NCBI RefSeq assembly: GCF_013408525.1
Contig: NZ_JACBZM010000001.1
Location: 2,480,001-2,544,000, forward strand
Length of the DNA: 64,000 bases
Reading direction: 5' to 3'
Origin: Nocardioides aromaticivorans
Lineage (GTDB): Bacteria > Actinomycetota > Actinomycetes > Propionibacteriales > Nocardioidaceae
Each line of letters begins with the position of its first letter. Position 1 is the stretch's first letter. Under the pieces are notes generated by a model. It did not search any database. It was not told the origin of the DNA and saw only the letters and a program-made list of their open reading frames with translations. Of the stretch, positions 17,379 through 25,234 are shown in pieces. The position numbers were made by a program, and so were the translations under genes.

Positions 17379-18329
17379 TCAGCGGAAGTCGATGAGCAGC
17401 ATGCCCGAGTCGTCGTCGGCCGGCGGCTCGACGGCGGGGGGCATGGCGGGGCCGGCCGCGGCGGTGGGGGCGGCGGTGCCGGCGGTCAGCGGCACGGTGT
17501 CCTCGCCGACGTACTCCGCCGGCAGGGTGGGGGACGCGTCGGCGGCACCGGGCGTCGTACCGGCGTCCTGGCGGATGGTCTTCGGCTGGATGCCGACGAC
17601 GGCGCGGAAGCACTCGGTGACCCAGGGCAGCTGCATGCCGTCCATGCCGCGGCCGAAGTCGTCGTAGAAGGAGACGACCTCGCGGACGCGGGAGTCCTGC
17701 CCGGTGCGCTCGAGCGTCGCGACGTCGGGCAGCGAGCGGACGAGGTCCTGGACCGAGTCGCGGTGGATGACCTGCCACTGCTTGAAGGAGGCGTCCTCGG
17801 CCGGGCCGAAGTAGGGGGAGGCCTCGATCGCCTCGCCCATGCCCTCGCCGGTCGTGTGGTGGCCGATCAGGTTGCCGAGCCGCTTGACCCACGGGATCCG
17901 CTCGTCGCGGACGTTGCGGATGAGGGCGAAGGTGCCGCCGCGCTTGAGGACGCGCGCGATCTCGGGCAGCGCCTTCTCGGCGTCGAAGTGCTCGAAGGCG
18001 TCGGCGACGACCACGAGGTCGTAGGTCGCGTCGGCGGCGGGGATCTCCTCCGCGGCGGTCTGCGACACCCGCATCTCCGGCAGCCGCAGCGCGAGCCGGT
18101 CGAGCATCCGCGGGTCGGGGTCGGTGGCGTGCACGTCGTGGCCCAGCGCGACCAGGTGCTCGGTGAGCTTGCCGGTGCCGGCGCCGAGCTCGAGCACGGT
18201 CAGCGGCTGCTCGCCCGTCAGCCACTCCACGGCCTCGCGCGGGTAGCCGGGGCGACCGCGGTCGTAGGCCTCGGCCACCGCGCCGAAGCAGAGCGCGGCC
18301 GGGGTCGGGGTGGTGTCGTCGGTAGCCAT
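17379..18329 (-). CDS. Class I SAM-dependent methyltransferase with a disordered C-terminal tail
   Basis: A 316-residue protein. The SAM-binding motif I is LELGAGTGKLTEHL (about residues 46-59), followed by HATDPDPRMLDRLALRLP (motif II) and YDLVVVADAFEHFD; this is a Methyltransf_11 domain of the UbiE/SmtA group. Residues about 250-316 are rich in Pro, Ala, Thr and Asp, look disordered, and end with DSGMLLIDFR. That tail is unusual for the family. The substrate is unknown. The gene stands alone, divergent from the Fic-like gene with 82 bases between starts. Confidence 0.82.
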   Translation of the reverse strand: MATDDTTPTPAALCFGAVAEAYDRGRPGYPREAVEWLTGEQPLTVLELGAGTGKLTEHLVALGHDVHATDPDPRMLDRLALRLPEMRVSQTAAEEIPAADATYDLVVVADAFEHFDAEKALPEIARVLKRGGTFALIRNVRDERIPWVKRLGNLIGHHTTGEGMGEAIEASPYFGPAEDASFKQWQVIHRDSVQDLVRSLPDVATLERTGQDSRVREVVSFYDDFGRGMDGMQLPWVTECFRAVVGIQPKTIRQDAGTTPGAADASPTLPAEYVGEDTVPLTAGTAAPTAAAGPAMPPAVEPPADDDSGMLLIDFR

Positions 18330-18411
18330 CGAGCCGAGGGTACGGCGGCAGGCGGTCCGTGCTGCGGAGGCACGCCTGAGCCCGGGCGCACGCCTCAGTA
18401 CCGTTGGGCCG

Positions 18412-19146
18412 GTGAGCACCGATCCCCACGCCTGGCTGATCTCCCTCGAGGGCGTGCCCTCCGGCTTCGCCGGCGCCCGCGACGGGATCGACGTGCTGCT
18501 GCGCGACCGCGGCCTGCGCCGCACCAGCCCCGAGCTGACGGGGGAGTCGCTGCTGCGGGGCGCCCACGCGAGCGCCGTGCTGGAGGGCTCTGCCTCCTCG
18601 CTGGCCGAGGTCCGCGCCGGGGAGGGTGACGAGATCGCGGCCGACGCGGTGCGGGTCTCGACCGAGCTGCTCTCGCTGGTGCCGGTGCTGCGCCGCCAGC
18701 CGCTCCAGGCCTTCGCCCGGATGCACACCCTGGCCGCCCGCGGCGTGCTGCCCGACGAGCTGCTCGGCCGCCCACGCGACGGCGAGGCCGCCGCCTCCCT
18801 GCGCGCCATCGCCACGCTGGTGACCGCCCCGACCGAGGCGCCGGCGCTCGCGGTCGCCGCCGTCGTGCACGCCGAGTTGGTGAGCGCCGCGCCGTTCGGC
18901 TCCCACAACGGCATCGTGGCCCGCGCGACGGAGCGGCTGCTGCTCGCCGCCCGCGGCGTCGACGAGAAGTCGCTCGTCGTACCGGAGGCGGCGCACCTGG
19001 CGCTGCGGCCGCAGTACGAGTCCAACCTGCGCGGCTGGGCCACCGGGGGTGCGGCCGGCCGGCACGCGTGGCTGCTCTACGCGACCGAGGCGTACGCCGC
19101 GGCGGCCGAGGCGAGCCCACTGGTGCGCGACGCGGAAACACCCTGA
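18412..19146 (+). CDS. Degenerate Fic-like protein (Rv3662c-type conserved actinobacterial protein)
   Basis: A 244-residue protein, starting at GTG 18412. The segment AAPFGSHNGIVARATERLLL (about residues 159-178) resembles the Fic core HPFxxGNGRxxR, but the catalytic histidine position is alanine and the glycine/arginine pattern is altered. SAVLEGSASSLAEV near 50 resembles the helical N-terminal part of Fic proteins. AMP-transfer activity is therefore doubtful. Position next to an HAD-IB phosphatase, Ssd and the Tad genes matches M. tuberculosis Rv3662c and its Streptomyces counterpart (annotated only as oxidoreductase or hypothetical, from memory). The function is unknown. Confidence 0.7.
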   Translation: MSTDPHAWLISLEGVPSGFAGARDGIDVLLRDRGLRRTSPELTGESLLRGAHASAVLEGSASSLAEVRAGEGDEIAADAVRVSTELLSLVPVLRRQPLQAFARMHTLAARGVLPDELLGRPRDGEAAASLRAIATLVTAPTEAPALAVAAVVHAELVSAAPFGSHNGIVARATERLLLAARGVDEKSLVVPEAAHLALRPQYESNLRGWATGGAAGRHAWLLYATEAYAAAAEASPLVRDAETP

Positions 19147-19149
19147 ACA

Positions 19150-19326
19150 TGCAGGTGGCACCCGAGCCATCGAGTGTCTCGGGTGCCACCGCTGACACGT
19201 GAACCATTGGCTACCAGGCGTGCACCGTCAATTGCTGCCCCGGATGTGTTCCGAGCGCCAGCGCCCTGTTAGGAAGGGTGGATCGCCGCGTGGGTACCGG
19301 GATCACGTGTTGCTCTTGAGTTCTTG
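19150..19326 (-). ncRNA. Candidate Ms1-like (6S-like) small RNA
   Basis: This gap has no credible ORF and is less GC-rich than its surroundings. In M. tuberculosis the RNAP-core-binding RNA Ms1 (MTS2823) lies between Rv3661 and Rv3662c, and in Streptomyces (scr3559) beside the same genes. Here the same two neighbours flank the gap in the same convergent arrangement, and the RNA would run with the HAD gene. The minus strand shows a promoter-like TTGAAG-17-TACAAA, a long-range 8-base helix (ACACGTGA, from plus 19303-19310, with TCACGTGT, from plus 19195-19202) closing a large internal region, and a strong terminal hairpin. The exact 5' end is uncertain; transcription could begin further upstream, up to about 19438. 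Confidence 0.55.
19154..19190. terminator. Strong hairpin: 13-base perfect stem, 11-base loop
   Basis: GGTGGCACCCGAG (19154-19166) pairs perfectly with CTCGGGTGCCACC (19178-19190). It begins 8 bases after the Fic-like stop. Read on the minus strand it would be the 3' end of the candidate Ms1-like RNA and is followed by TGCATGTT. It can serve both directions. Confidence 0.8.
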
Positions 19327-19332
19327 ATGTCC

Positions 19333-19361
19333 TTTGTACGCCGCCCGGCGGCCACCTTCAA
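19333..19361 (-). promoter_or_regulatory. Candidate promoter of the Ms1-like RNA
   Basis: On the minus strand, TTGAAG (plus 19356-19361) and TACAAA (plus 19333-19338) are separated by 17 bases. Each matches four of six bases of the housekeeping consensus. Predicted transcription starts near 19326. Confidence 0.45.
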
Positions 19362-19438
19362 GGGTTGTCTTTTGGTGCCATCCGGGGAACAGTGGCCGGT
19401 TGGGACGGGCCTTCATCCAGGCCCGGCCGGCAACGGGA

Positions 19439-20248
19439 TCAGGCGCTGAGCGAGCGCTTGCGAGCCCCGATCCAGACCGCCGCACCGACCGCGACGACAC
19501 CGCCCACGGCGAGCGCCGCGAGCGTCGGCTTCGGCGGCGGCAGGTGCAGCCGCGACTGCAGCTCGACCGGCCGGTTGAAGACCAGGACCGGCCAGCCGCG
19601 GGCGGCCGCGACCTTGCGCAGCTCCTTGTCCGGGTTGACCGCGTGCGGGAAGCCGACGGCCTCGAGCATCGGCACGTCGGTGACCGAGTCGGAGTAGCCG
19701 TAGGAGCCCTCGAGGTCGTAGCCGACGGTCTCGGCGAGCGCGCGGATCGCGTTGGCCTTCTCCTCGGCGTAGGCGTAGTAGTCGATCTCGCCGGTGTAGC
19801 GGCCGTCCTCGACCTTGAGGCGCGTGGCGACGACGCGGTCGGCGCCGAGGAGCTGGCCGATCGGCTCGACGACCTCGCTGCCGGACGTGGAGACGATGAC
19901 GACGTCGCGGCCGGCGGCGTGGTGCTCGTCGATGAGGCGGACCGCCTCGTCGTACACGAGGGGGTCGACGACGTTGTGCAGGGTGTCGGCGACGATCTCG
20001 CGGACCGTGGCGACGTCCCAGCCGGCGCACAGCTGCGACATGAACTGGCGCATCTTCTCGACCTGGTCGTGGTCGGCGCCGCCGACCATGAAGACGAACT
20101 GGGCGTACGCCGAGCGCAGCACCGCCCGGCGCGAGATGAGCCCGCCGGCCTGGAAGGGCTTGCTGAACGCCAGCACGCTCGACTTGGCGATGATCGTCTT
20201 GTCGAGGTCGAAGAACGCCGCCGTGGGCGCCCTACCCGGTCGGGCCAT
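19439..20248 (-). CDS. HAD-IB family phosphatase (SerB-like) with C-terminal membrane anchor
   Basis: A 269-residue protein. The nucleophile motif AAFFDLDKTIIAKSS (DxDxT, near residue 15), VIVSTSGSEVVEP (motif II) and GYSDSVTDVPMLEAVG (motif III with DVPM) are all intact, so it should be an active phosphatase. A single hydrophobic segment near the end (ALAVGGVVAVGAAVWIG) followed by ARKRS suggests tail anchoring with the catalytic domain in the cytoplasm. Homologues next to Ssd and Tad genes (Rv3661) are long known, but the substrate is not. Start ATG 20248; divergent from ssd. Confidence 0.88.
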   Translation of the reverse strand: MARPGRAPTAAFFDLDKTIIAKSSVLAFSKPFQAGGLISRRAVLRSAYAQFVFMVGGADHDQVEKMRQFMSQLCAGWDVATVREIVADTLHNVVDPLVYDEAVRLIDEHHAAGRDVVIVSTSGSEVVEPIGQLLGADRVVATRLKVEDGRYTGEIDYYAYAEEKANAIRALAETVGYDLEGSYGYSDSVTDVPMLEAVGFPHAVNPDKELRKVAAARGWPVLVFNRPVELQSRLHLPPPKPTLAALAVGGVVAVGAAVWIGARKRSLSA

Positions 20249-20378
20249 GGAGTCATCGTAGGGAACGCCTGTCACGGGAAGGGCCATCCGTGGTCCACAG
20301 CGGGGTGTCCGGTCGTCTTTGTCCACCGTCGTCGCTGGCCGGGGCGTGGTCCTGTCGGACCGTGGCGACAACCTCGCC

Positions 20379-21467
20379 ATGTCCCGACACACACCCCCGC
20401 CCCCGTCCGCACCCGTCCTGGTGGTGACCGCCGATGAAGCCCTGCTCGCCGCGCTGCTGCCGCTCGCCGCCGCGGCCGACGTCACGCCGACCGTCGCCCG
20501 CGACCCGCTGACCGCGCTCCGGTCCTGGGCGCGCGCACCCGTCGTCCTCGTCGGCGCCGACCTGGCCGACGAGATGCTCCGCTACACCCCCGAGCCGCAT
20601 CCGCGCTCCTATGTCGTCACCCACCTGCCCGCCCCGCACGAGCTGTTCCGGACGACGCTGCGGCTCGGCGCCGAGCAGGTCGTCGAGCTGCCCGTCTCGT
20701 CCGGGTGGCTGGTCGAGCTGCTGGCCGACCTGACCGAGCGGCAGCCCGGCCGGGGGCGGGTGGTCGGCGTCATCGGCGGCACCGGTGGCGCCGGCGCCAC
20801 GACCTTCGCCTGCGCCCTCGGCCAGTGGGCGGCCCGCTCCGCCCCGGCCGTCGTGATCGACTGCGACCCGCAGGGGCCCGGCCTGGACCGGATGCTCGGG
20901 GTCGAGCGGCGCGAGGGCTTCCGCTGGGACGCGCTGTGCCAGACGACGGGCCGGCTCTCGGCGCGGGCGCTGCGCGAGGCGCTGCCGCGCAGCGGGCGGC
21001 TCGGCGTGCTCTCCTGGTACGTCGACGGGCGGGTCCAGAGCCTCCAGGCGTTCGCCGCCCGCGAGGCGCTCTCCGCCGCCCGCCGGGGCCACGCCGTGGT
21101 GGTGGCCGACCTGCCGCGCTCGCCCGACCCGCTGGTCGACGAGATCGCCGCCCGGTGCGACCTGCTGCTGGTGATGACCGTCGCGAGCGTGGTCGGCGTC
21201 GCCGGGGCGGCGCGGATGCGGGCGCGCTTCGCGGAGCACGCCGACGTGGGCGTCGTACTCCGGGGGGAGGCGTTCGGCCCCGAGGAGGTGCAGCGCGCCA
21301 CCGGGCTCCCGGTGGTGGTCCAGATGCGCGACCAGCGTGGGCTGGCCGAGGCCGTCGACCTCGGGCTCGGTCCGCTGCGCACCTCACGCGGTCCGCTCGC
21401 GCGGGCGGTCGCGCAGGTGCTCGGCGAGTCCGTGGACCCGCAGGCCGACAGTCAGGCGGCGGCGTGA
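20379..21467 (+). CDS. ssd: Ssd/CpaE-TadZ-like P-loop protein
   Basis: A 362-residue MinD/ParA-superfamily protein: an N-terminal receiver-like part (VLVVTADEALLAALLPLAAA) and an ATPase-like domain from about 128. The P-loop reads VIGGTGGAGATTFACALG, so the Walker lysine is alanine and the signature lysine is also absent; ATP hydrolysis is questionable. VVIDCDPQGPGLDRML is the Walker A-prime/switch I region. The actinobacterial orthologue, Rv3660c, is called Ssd (septum site determining), while the position ahead of tadA matches TadZ/CpaE, which places the pilus machine at the cell pole. I chose ATG 20379. It overlaps tadA by GTGA. Confidence 0.85.
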   Translation: MSRHTPPPPSAPVLVVTADEALLAALLPLAAAADVTPTVARDPLTALRSWARAPVVLVGADLADEMLRYTPEPHPRSYVVTHLPAPHELFRTTLRLGAEQVVELPVSSGWLVELLADLTERQPGRGRVVGVIGGTGGAGATTFACALGQWAARSAPAVVIDCDPQGPGLDRMLGVERREGFRWDALCQTTGRLSARALREALPRSGRLGVLSWYVDGRVQSLQAFAAREALSAARRGHAVVVADLPRSPDPLVDEIAARCDLLLVMTVASVVGVAGAARMRARFAEHADVGVVLRGEAFGPEEVQRATGLPVVVQMRDQRGLAEAVDLGLGPLRTSRGPLARAVAQVLGESVDPQADSQAAA

Positions 21468-22633
21468 TCCCCGACGACCTGGCCGCGCTGGTCGAGGAGG
21501 TCCGGCGCCGCCTGGCGGCCGAGCCGGGGGCGCTGACGCCGCACCGGGTCGCCGACGCGCTGCGTGCCGCGGGCCGCCCGGTGGGTGACGCGACCGTGCT
21601 CGCCGTCTACGAGTGGCTGCGACGCGAGGTCGTCGGCGCCGGGCCGCTCGAGCCCCTGCTGGACCTGCCGGGCGTCACCGACGTGCTCGTCAACGGCCCG
21701 GGCCCGGTGCGGATCGACCGGGGGAGCGGGCTGGAGGAGACGTCGGTGGTGCTCGGGTCGGAGGAGGAGTGTCGCCGGCTCGCGCAACGCCTGGTCGCGA
21801 GCGGCGGCCGGCGTATCGACGACGCCGCGCCGTGGGCCGACGTACGACTCCCCGACGGCACCCGGTGCCACGCCGTCCTCGCACCGATCGCCCAGCCGGG
21901 CACGGCGATCTCGCTGCGCGTGCCGCGCCGGGGTGGGTTCTCCCTGCCCGACCTGTATGACGCCGGCGCGCTCACCGACGAGGGTCGCGACCTGCTCGGC
22001 CAGGTCGTCGCCCGCCGCCTCGCCTTCCTGGTCTCGGGCGGCACAGGCACGGGCAAGACCACCTTGCTGTCGGCGCTGCTCGGCAGCGTCGACCCGGCCG
22101 AGCGGATCGTCGTCGTCGAGGACGCAGCCGAGCTGCGGCCCGACCACCCGCAGGTCGTGGGCCTCGAGGCGCGACCGCCCAACCTGGAGGGTGCCGGCGC
22201 GGTGGCGCTGCGCGACCTGGTGCGTCAGGCCCTGCGGATGCGGCCGGACCGGCTCGTCGTCGGCGAGGTCCGCGACGCGGCGGTCGTCGACCTGATGGCG
22301 GCGATGAACACCGGCCACGAGGGTGGCTGCGGCACGCTGCACGCCAACTCCGCGGCGGACGTGCCGGCCCGGGTGGAGGCGCTCGCCCTCACCGCAGGGC
22401 TCGGCCGGGCCGCGGCGCACAGCCAGCTGGCGTCCGCGCTCGACCTGGTGCTGCACCTGGCGCGGGACCGGGCGACGGGCCGACGGCGGCTGGCGGAGAT
22501 CGCCGTCCTCGTCCGGGACGACGCGGGCTGGGTCCGCACGGAGGTGGCGGTCGCGTTCGGGGCTGACGGCCTGCTGGTGCCCGGCCCGGGGTCGCGCCGC
22601 CTCTTCGACCTGCTCGACGGCAGGGCGCCGTGA
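21464..22633 (+). CDS. tadA: TadA/CpaF secretion ATPase
   Basis: A 389-residue cytoplasmic hexameric ATPase that powers Flp/Tad pilus assembly. The N-terminal domain carries VTDVLVNGPGPVRIDRGSG. Walker A is VSGGTGTGKTTLL (near 190), the Asp box is RPDRLVVGEVRDAAVVDL and the His box is GHEGGCGTLHANSAADV. All catalytic elements are intact. It starts inside the ssd stop and overlaps tadB. The family is shared with type II and IV secretion ATPases, but the following TadB, TadC and pilin genes settle the assignment. Confidence 0.95.
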   Translation: MIPDDLAALVEEVRRRLAAEPGALTPHRVADALRAAGRPVGDATVLAVYEWLRREVVGAGPLEPLLDLPGVTDVLVNGPGPVRIDRGSGLEETSVVLGSEEECRRLAQRLVASGGRRIDDAAPWADVRLPDGTRCHAVLAPIAQPGTAISLRVPRRGGFSLPDLYDAGALTDEGRDLLGQVVARRLAFLVSGGTGTGKTTLLSALLGSVDPAERIVVVEDAAELRPDHPQVVGLEARPPNLEGAGAVALRDLVRQALRMRPDRLVVGEVRDAAVVDLMAAMNTGHEGGCGTLHANSAADVPARVEALALTAGLGRAAAHSQLASALDLVLHLARDRATGRRRLAEIAVLVRDDAGWVRTEVAVAFGADGLLVPGPGSRRLFDLLDGRAP

Positions 22634-23403
22634 TGGCCGCCGTCCTGCTGGTGGCCGCGGCGGTGGGCCTGCTGGTGCCCGGATCGCGACGGGTCGCGGC
22701 CGGTCCCGGGTCCCGGACCGGCCGGCGGTGGCCGCGGTGGTGGCCGGTGCTGCCGGCCGCAGCCGCCGGGCTGGTCGCCGGCTCGCCGCGGGGTGCGACG
22801 CTCGCCGTCGTCGGTCTGGGGGTCGCCCTCGGGGCCGCGCGGCTGGTCCGCCGTGCCCGGGCCGCACGCGCGGCGTCCGCGAACCGCACCCGGGCGGTCG
22901 AGCTGTGCGACGCCGTGCAGGCCGAGCTCGCCGCCGGCCAGACCGCGGGCCTGGCGCTCGACCGGGCCGCGGCGGACTGGCCGCTCGTCGGGCCCGCCGC
23001 GCGCGCCGCCCTCGCCGGGGGCGACGTCCCCGCGGCCCTGCGCGAGCTGGCCGCCGAGCCGGGGGCGGGCTCGGCGCGGGTCGTCGCGGCCGCCTGGCAG
23101 GTCGCCCACCGCACCGGTCACGGACTCGCCGACGCCCTCGGACGGGTCGCGGACGACCTCCGGGCCGCCGAGCAGACCCGCCGGATCGTGGCCGGCGAGC
23201 TCGCCTCCGCCCGCGCCACCGCCCGCCTCCTCGCCGGCCTCCCGTTCCTCGCGCTGGCGATGGGGGCGGGCGCCGGGGCCGAACCGTGGGCCTTCCTGCT
23301 CGGCGAGCCGGCCGGCCTCGCCTGCCTGGCGACGGGGCTCGGCCTCGCCTACGCGGGACTCGCCTGGGTCGAGGCGCTCGCCCGCGGCGTCGACGGGGGC
23401 TAG
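22630..23403 (+). CDS. tadB: TadB-like inner membrane protein of the Tad pilus
   Basis: A 257-residue T2SSF-family protein. It has N-terminal hydrophobic segments (two before residue 70), a cytoplasmic helical domain (RAVELCDAVQAELAAGQTAG, then LGRVADDLRAAEQTRRIVAG) and two C-terminal membrane helices. It forms the platform with TadC against which TadA works. The GTG at 22630 overlaps the tadA stop; ATG 22633 is an alternative. The sequence is Ala/Gly-rich and diverged, as usual in actinobacterial Tad clusters (Rv3658c). Confidence 0.85.
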   Translation: MMAAVLLVAAAVGLLVPGSRRVAAGPGSRTGRRWPRWWPVLPAAAAGLVAGSPRGATLAVVGLGVALGAARLVRRARAARAASANRTRAVELCDAVQAELAAGQTAGLALDRAAADWPLVGPAARAALAGGDVPAALRELAAEPGAGSARVVAAAWQVAHRTGHGLADALGRVADDLRAAEQTRRIVAGELASARATARLLAGLPFLALAMGAGAGAEPWAFLLGEPAGLACLATGLGLAYAGLAWVEALARGVDGG

Positions 23404-23406
23404 GCC

Positions 23407-24132
23407 GTGACGCTGCTGGTCGTGCTCCTCGCCGCCGGGGTCGCGGAGCTCGTCGTCCCCGCCCGGTCGCAGGTCGTGCCTCCCTCTGCGCCGGTCGCCG
23501 TGCCGGGTCCGACCACGCCGGAGCCGGAGGGACTGCTGCGTCGCGGGCGATGGTGGTGGGCCCTGCTCGCCGGTGCCGGTGCGGCCGCCTTCGTCGGCGG
23601 TCCGCTCGCGCTGCCGGCAGGGCTGGTGACCGGCACCGTCGTCCTCGTGGTCGCGCAGCGGATCGAGCCCGCCGTCGTACGCGCGCGACGGGAGGAGGTA
23701 CGCCGCGACCTGCCCCATGTCGTCACCCTGCTCGCCGCCGCCCTGCGGTCCGGGGCGGCGCCGGCCGACGCCGTCGACCTGGTCTGCCGGTCCCTTCCCG
23801 GGGCGGCTGCCGAGCGGTTGGTCCCGGTCGCCGCCCGGCTCCGGCTCGGTGGCGACCCGGTCGCGATCTGGACCGCCCTCGGCGGCGACCCGGAGCTCGC
23901 CCCGCTGGGCCGCACCCTTGCCCGCGCGCAGCGCACCGGTGCCCCGATCGTCGGCGCGGTCGAGCGCCTCGGCGAGGAGCTCGCCCGGCGGGGGCGCGCG
24001 GAGGTCGAGGACCGCGCCCGGGCGATCGGCGTGCGTGCGGCCGTGCCCCTGGGGCTGTGCCTGCTGCCCTCCTTCCTGGTGCTGGGCATCGTCCCGCTGG
24101 CGGTCTCGCTGGCGACGACGATCACCGGATGA
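23407..24132 (+). CDS. tadC: TadC-like inner membrane protein of the Tad pilus
   Basis: A 241-residue T2SSF-family protein starting with GTG three bases after tadB. It has a first hydrophobic segment, then RRDLPHVVTLLAAALRSGAA, the F-domain pattern RAQRTGAPIVGAVERLGEEL, and a C-terminal pair of helices ending in PLGLCLLPSFLVLGIVPLAV. It is the second platform protein of the secretion machine (compare Rv3657c). A 170-base gap follows before the pilin gene, which may hold a separate promoter for higher pilin output. Confidence 0.85.
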   Translation: MTLLVVLLAAGVAELVVPARSQVVPPSAPVAVPGPTTPEPEGLLRRGRWWWALLAGAGAAAFVGGPLALPAGLVTGTVVLVVAQRIEPAVVRARREEVRRDLPHVVTLLAAALRSGAAPADAVDLVCRSLPGAAAERLVPVAARLRLGGDPVAIWTALGGDPELAPLGRTLARAQRTGAPIVGAVERLGEELARRGRAEVEDRARAIGVRAAVPLGLCLLPSFLVLGIVPLAVSLATTITG

Positions 24133-24302
24133 GGGTCGGGTCGTGTCCCACGGTTCACCGCGCCGGCCACCTGCCGCGCGGGTCCCTGTGGACGACGGGT
24201 GCCCGTCCACAGGCACGACCTGCGCGGGGCCGGGACGTCGTGGGCCGGGCGCAGGCTCCTCGCAGCGGCCGCACCCGGTGGCCACCGATGAAGGGAGACT
24301 CC

Positions 24303-24479
24303 ATGTCCCGACCGACGACCCGTTCCGAGCGCGGGGTCACGACTGCCGAGTACGCCGTCGCCACGGCTGCCGGTGCCGGCTTCGCGGGGTTGCTGTTCAA
24401 GCTGCTCAGCGGCGGGTTCGGCGACCACCTGATCAAGACCCTGTTCGACCACGTGCTGGGTCTGCTCGGGCTCCGATGA
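24303..24479 (+). CDS. DUF4244 Flp-like pilin
   Basis: A 58-residue protein whose start ATG 24303 follows AAGGGAGACTCC. The layout is a short charged leader ending in RSERG, then VTTAEYAVATAAGAGFAGLL, a hydrophobic pilin helix with Glu-Tyr five to six residues into the mature chain, as in Flp prepilins. Cleavage after Gly by a prepilin peptidase is expected, but no peptidase gene is in the window. It corresponds to Rv3656c. It is probably the major subunit of this cluster. Confidence 0.85.
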   Translation: MSRPTTRSERGVTTAEYAVATAAGAGFAGLLFKLLSGGFGDHLIKTLFDHVLGLLGLR

Positions 24480-24859
24480 CGGGCCTGCGCAGGTCGCGGC
24501 GCGGCGAGCGGGGCGCGGTCACCGCGGAGCTGGCCGTGGCCCTCCCCGTCCTGCTCGCCGTGACCGCCGGCCTGGCCTGGCTCCTCGCGGTCGCGATCGG
24601 GCAGGTCCGCACGGTCGACGCCGCCCGCGAGACCGCCCGGGCGCTGGCCCGCGGCGACGACGAGGCGGCTGCCCTCGCCGTGGGCCGCCGGGTCGCGCCC
24701 GAGGGCGTCGCGCTCGTGGTCCGCCGTGACGGCGATCGCGTGGTCGTGCACGCCAGCGGCCGGATGGATGGTCCGGGCGGGTTGTTCTCGGTGATCCCGG
24801 GCGCCCGCCTGGACGCCGAGGCGGTCGCCTTGGCCGAGGGTGAGGGGCCGCCGCCGTGA
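24476..24859 (+). CDS. TadE-like pseudopilin
   Basis: A 127-residue protein starting with ATG inside the pilin stop. GERGAVTAELAVALPVLLAV is a prepilin-type leader and helix (TadE motif), followed by a small periplasm-facing domain with IGQVRTVDAARETARALARG and RLDAEAVALAEG. TadE-type minor pilins are needed for pilus assembly. It matches Rv3655c in position and size. Confidence 0.85.
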   Translation: MTGLRRSRRGERGAVTAELAVALPVLLAVTAGLAWLLAVAIGQVRTVDAARETARALARGDDEAAALAVGRRVAPEGVALVVRRDGDRVVVHASGRMDGPGGLFSVIPGARLDAEAVALAEGEGPPP

Positions 24860-25218
24860 CCGCGGCGGGCGCGGCGGGCGAGCGGGGAGCGGCGACGGTG
24901 CTGGTCGTCGCGATGGCCGGCCTGCTGATGCTCGTCGGTGCCGCCGCGGGCGTGGTCGGCGCGATCGTCGCGGCCCACCGTGCCGCCCAGTCCGCCGCCG
25001 ACCTCACGGCGCTCGCCGGTGCTGCGACGCTCGCCGACCACGCCGGGCGCGACCCCTGTGCAGCCGCTGGCAAGGTCGCCGTCGCCAACGGCGCCACCTT
25101 GGCGAGCTGCACCGTGGAGGGCTCGGACGTGGTCGTGGAGGTGACGGTCGGCGGGCCCCGCTGGCTCGGCCAGGACCAGGACCTGTCGGCTCAGGCCCGG
25201 GCCGGACCGGTCGGGTGA
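24856..25218 (+). CDS. TadE/TadG-like Flp pilus-associated protein (Rv3654c-like)
   Basis: A 120-residue protein starting with GTG inside the TadE stop. It opens with GERGAATVLVVAMAGLLMLV, again a Glu-Arg-Gly leader and hydrophobic helix, then AAHRAAQSAADLTALAGAAT, the hallmark of TadG-like helicase/secretion-neighbourhood proteins. Two cysteines (DPCAAAGK and ASCTVEG) could form a disulfide outside the membrane. It is the last gene of the Tad operon. Confidence 0.85.
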   Translation: MTAAGAAGERGAATVLVVAMAGLLMLVGAAAGVVGAIVAAHRAAQSAADLTALAGAATLADHAGRDPCAAAGKVAVANGATLASCTVEGSDVVVEVTVGGPRWLGQDQDLSAQARAGPVG

Positions 25219-25234
25219 ACGGGCAGGGGCGGGA

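Noticed and set aside
20318..20327. DnaA-box-like TTGTCCACC between the HAD and ssd genes.
   Set aside because: A single imperfect box with no AT-rich region or dnaA/dnaN nearby; not an origin.
24133..24302. An extra small gene between tadC and the pilin.
   Set aside because: Short frames exist but none has a credible start, ribosome site or protein-like composition; the 170-base gap more likely holds a pilin promoter, though I could not identify one firmly.
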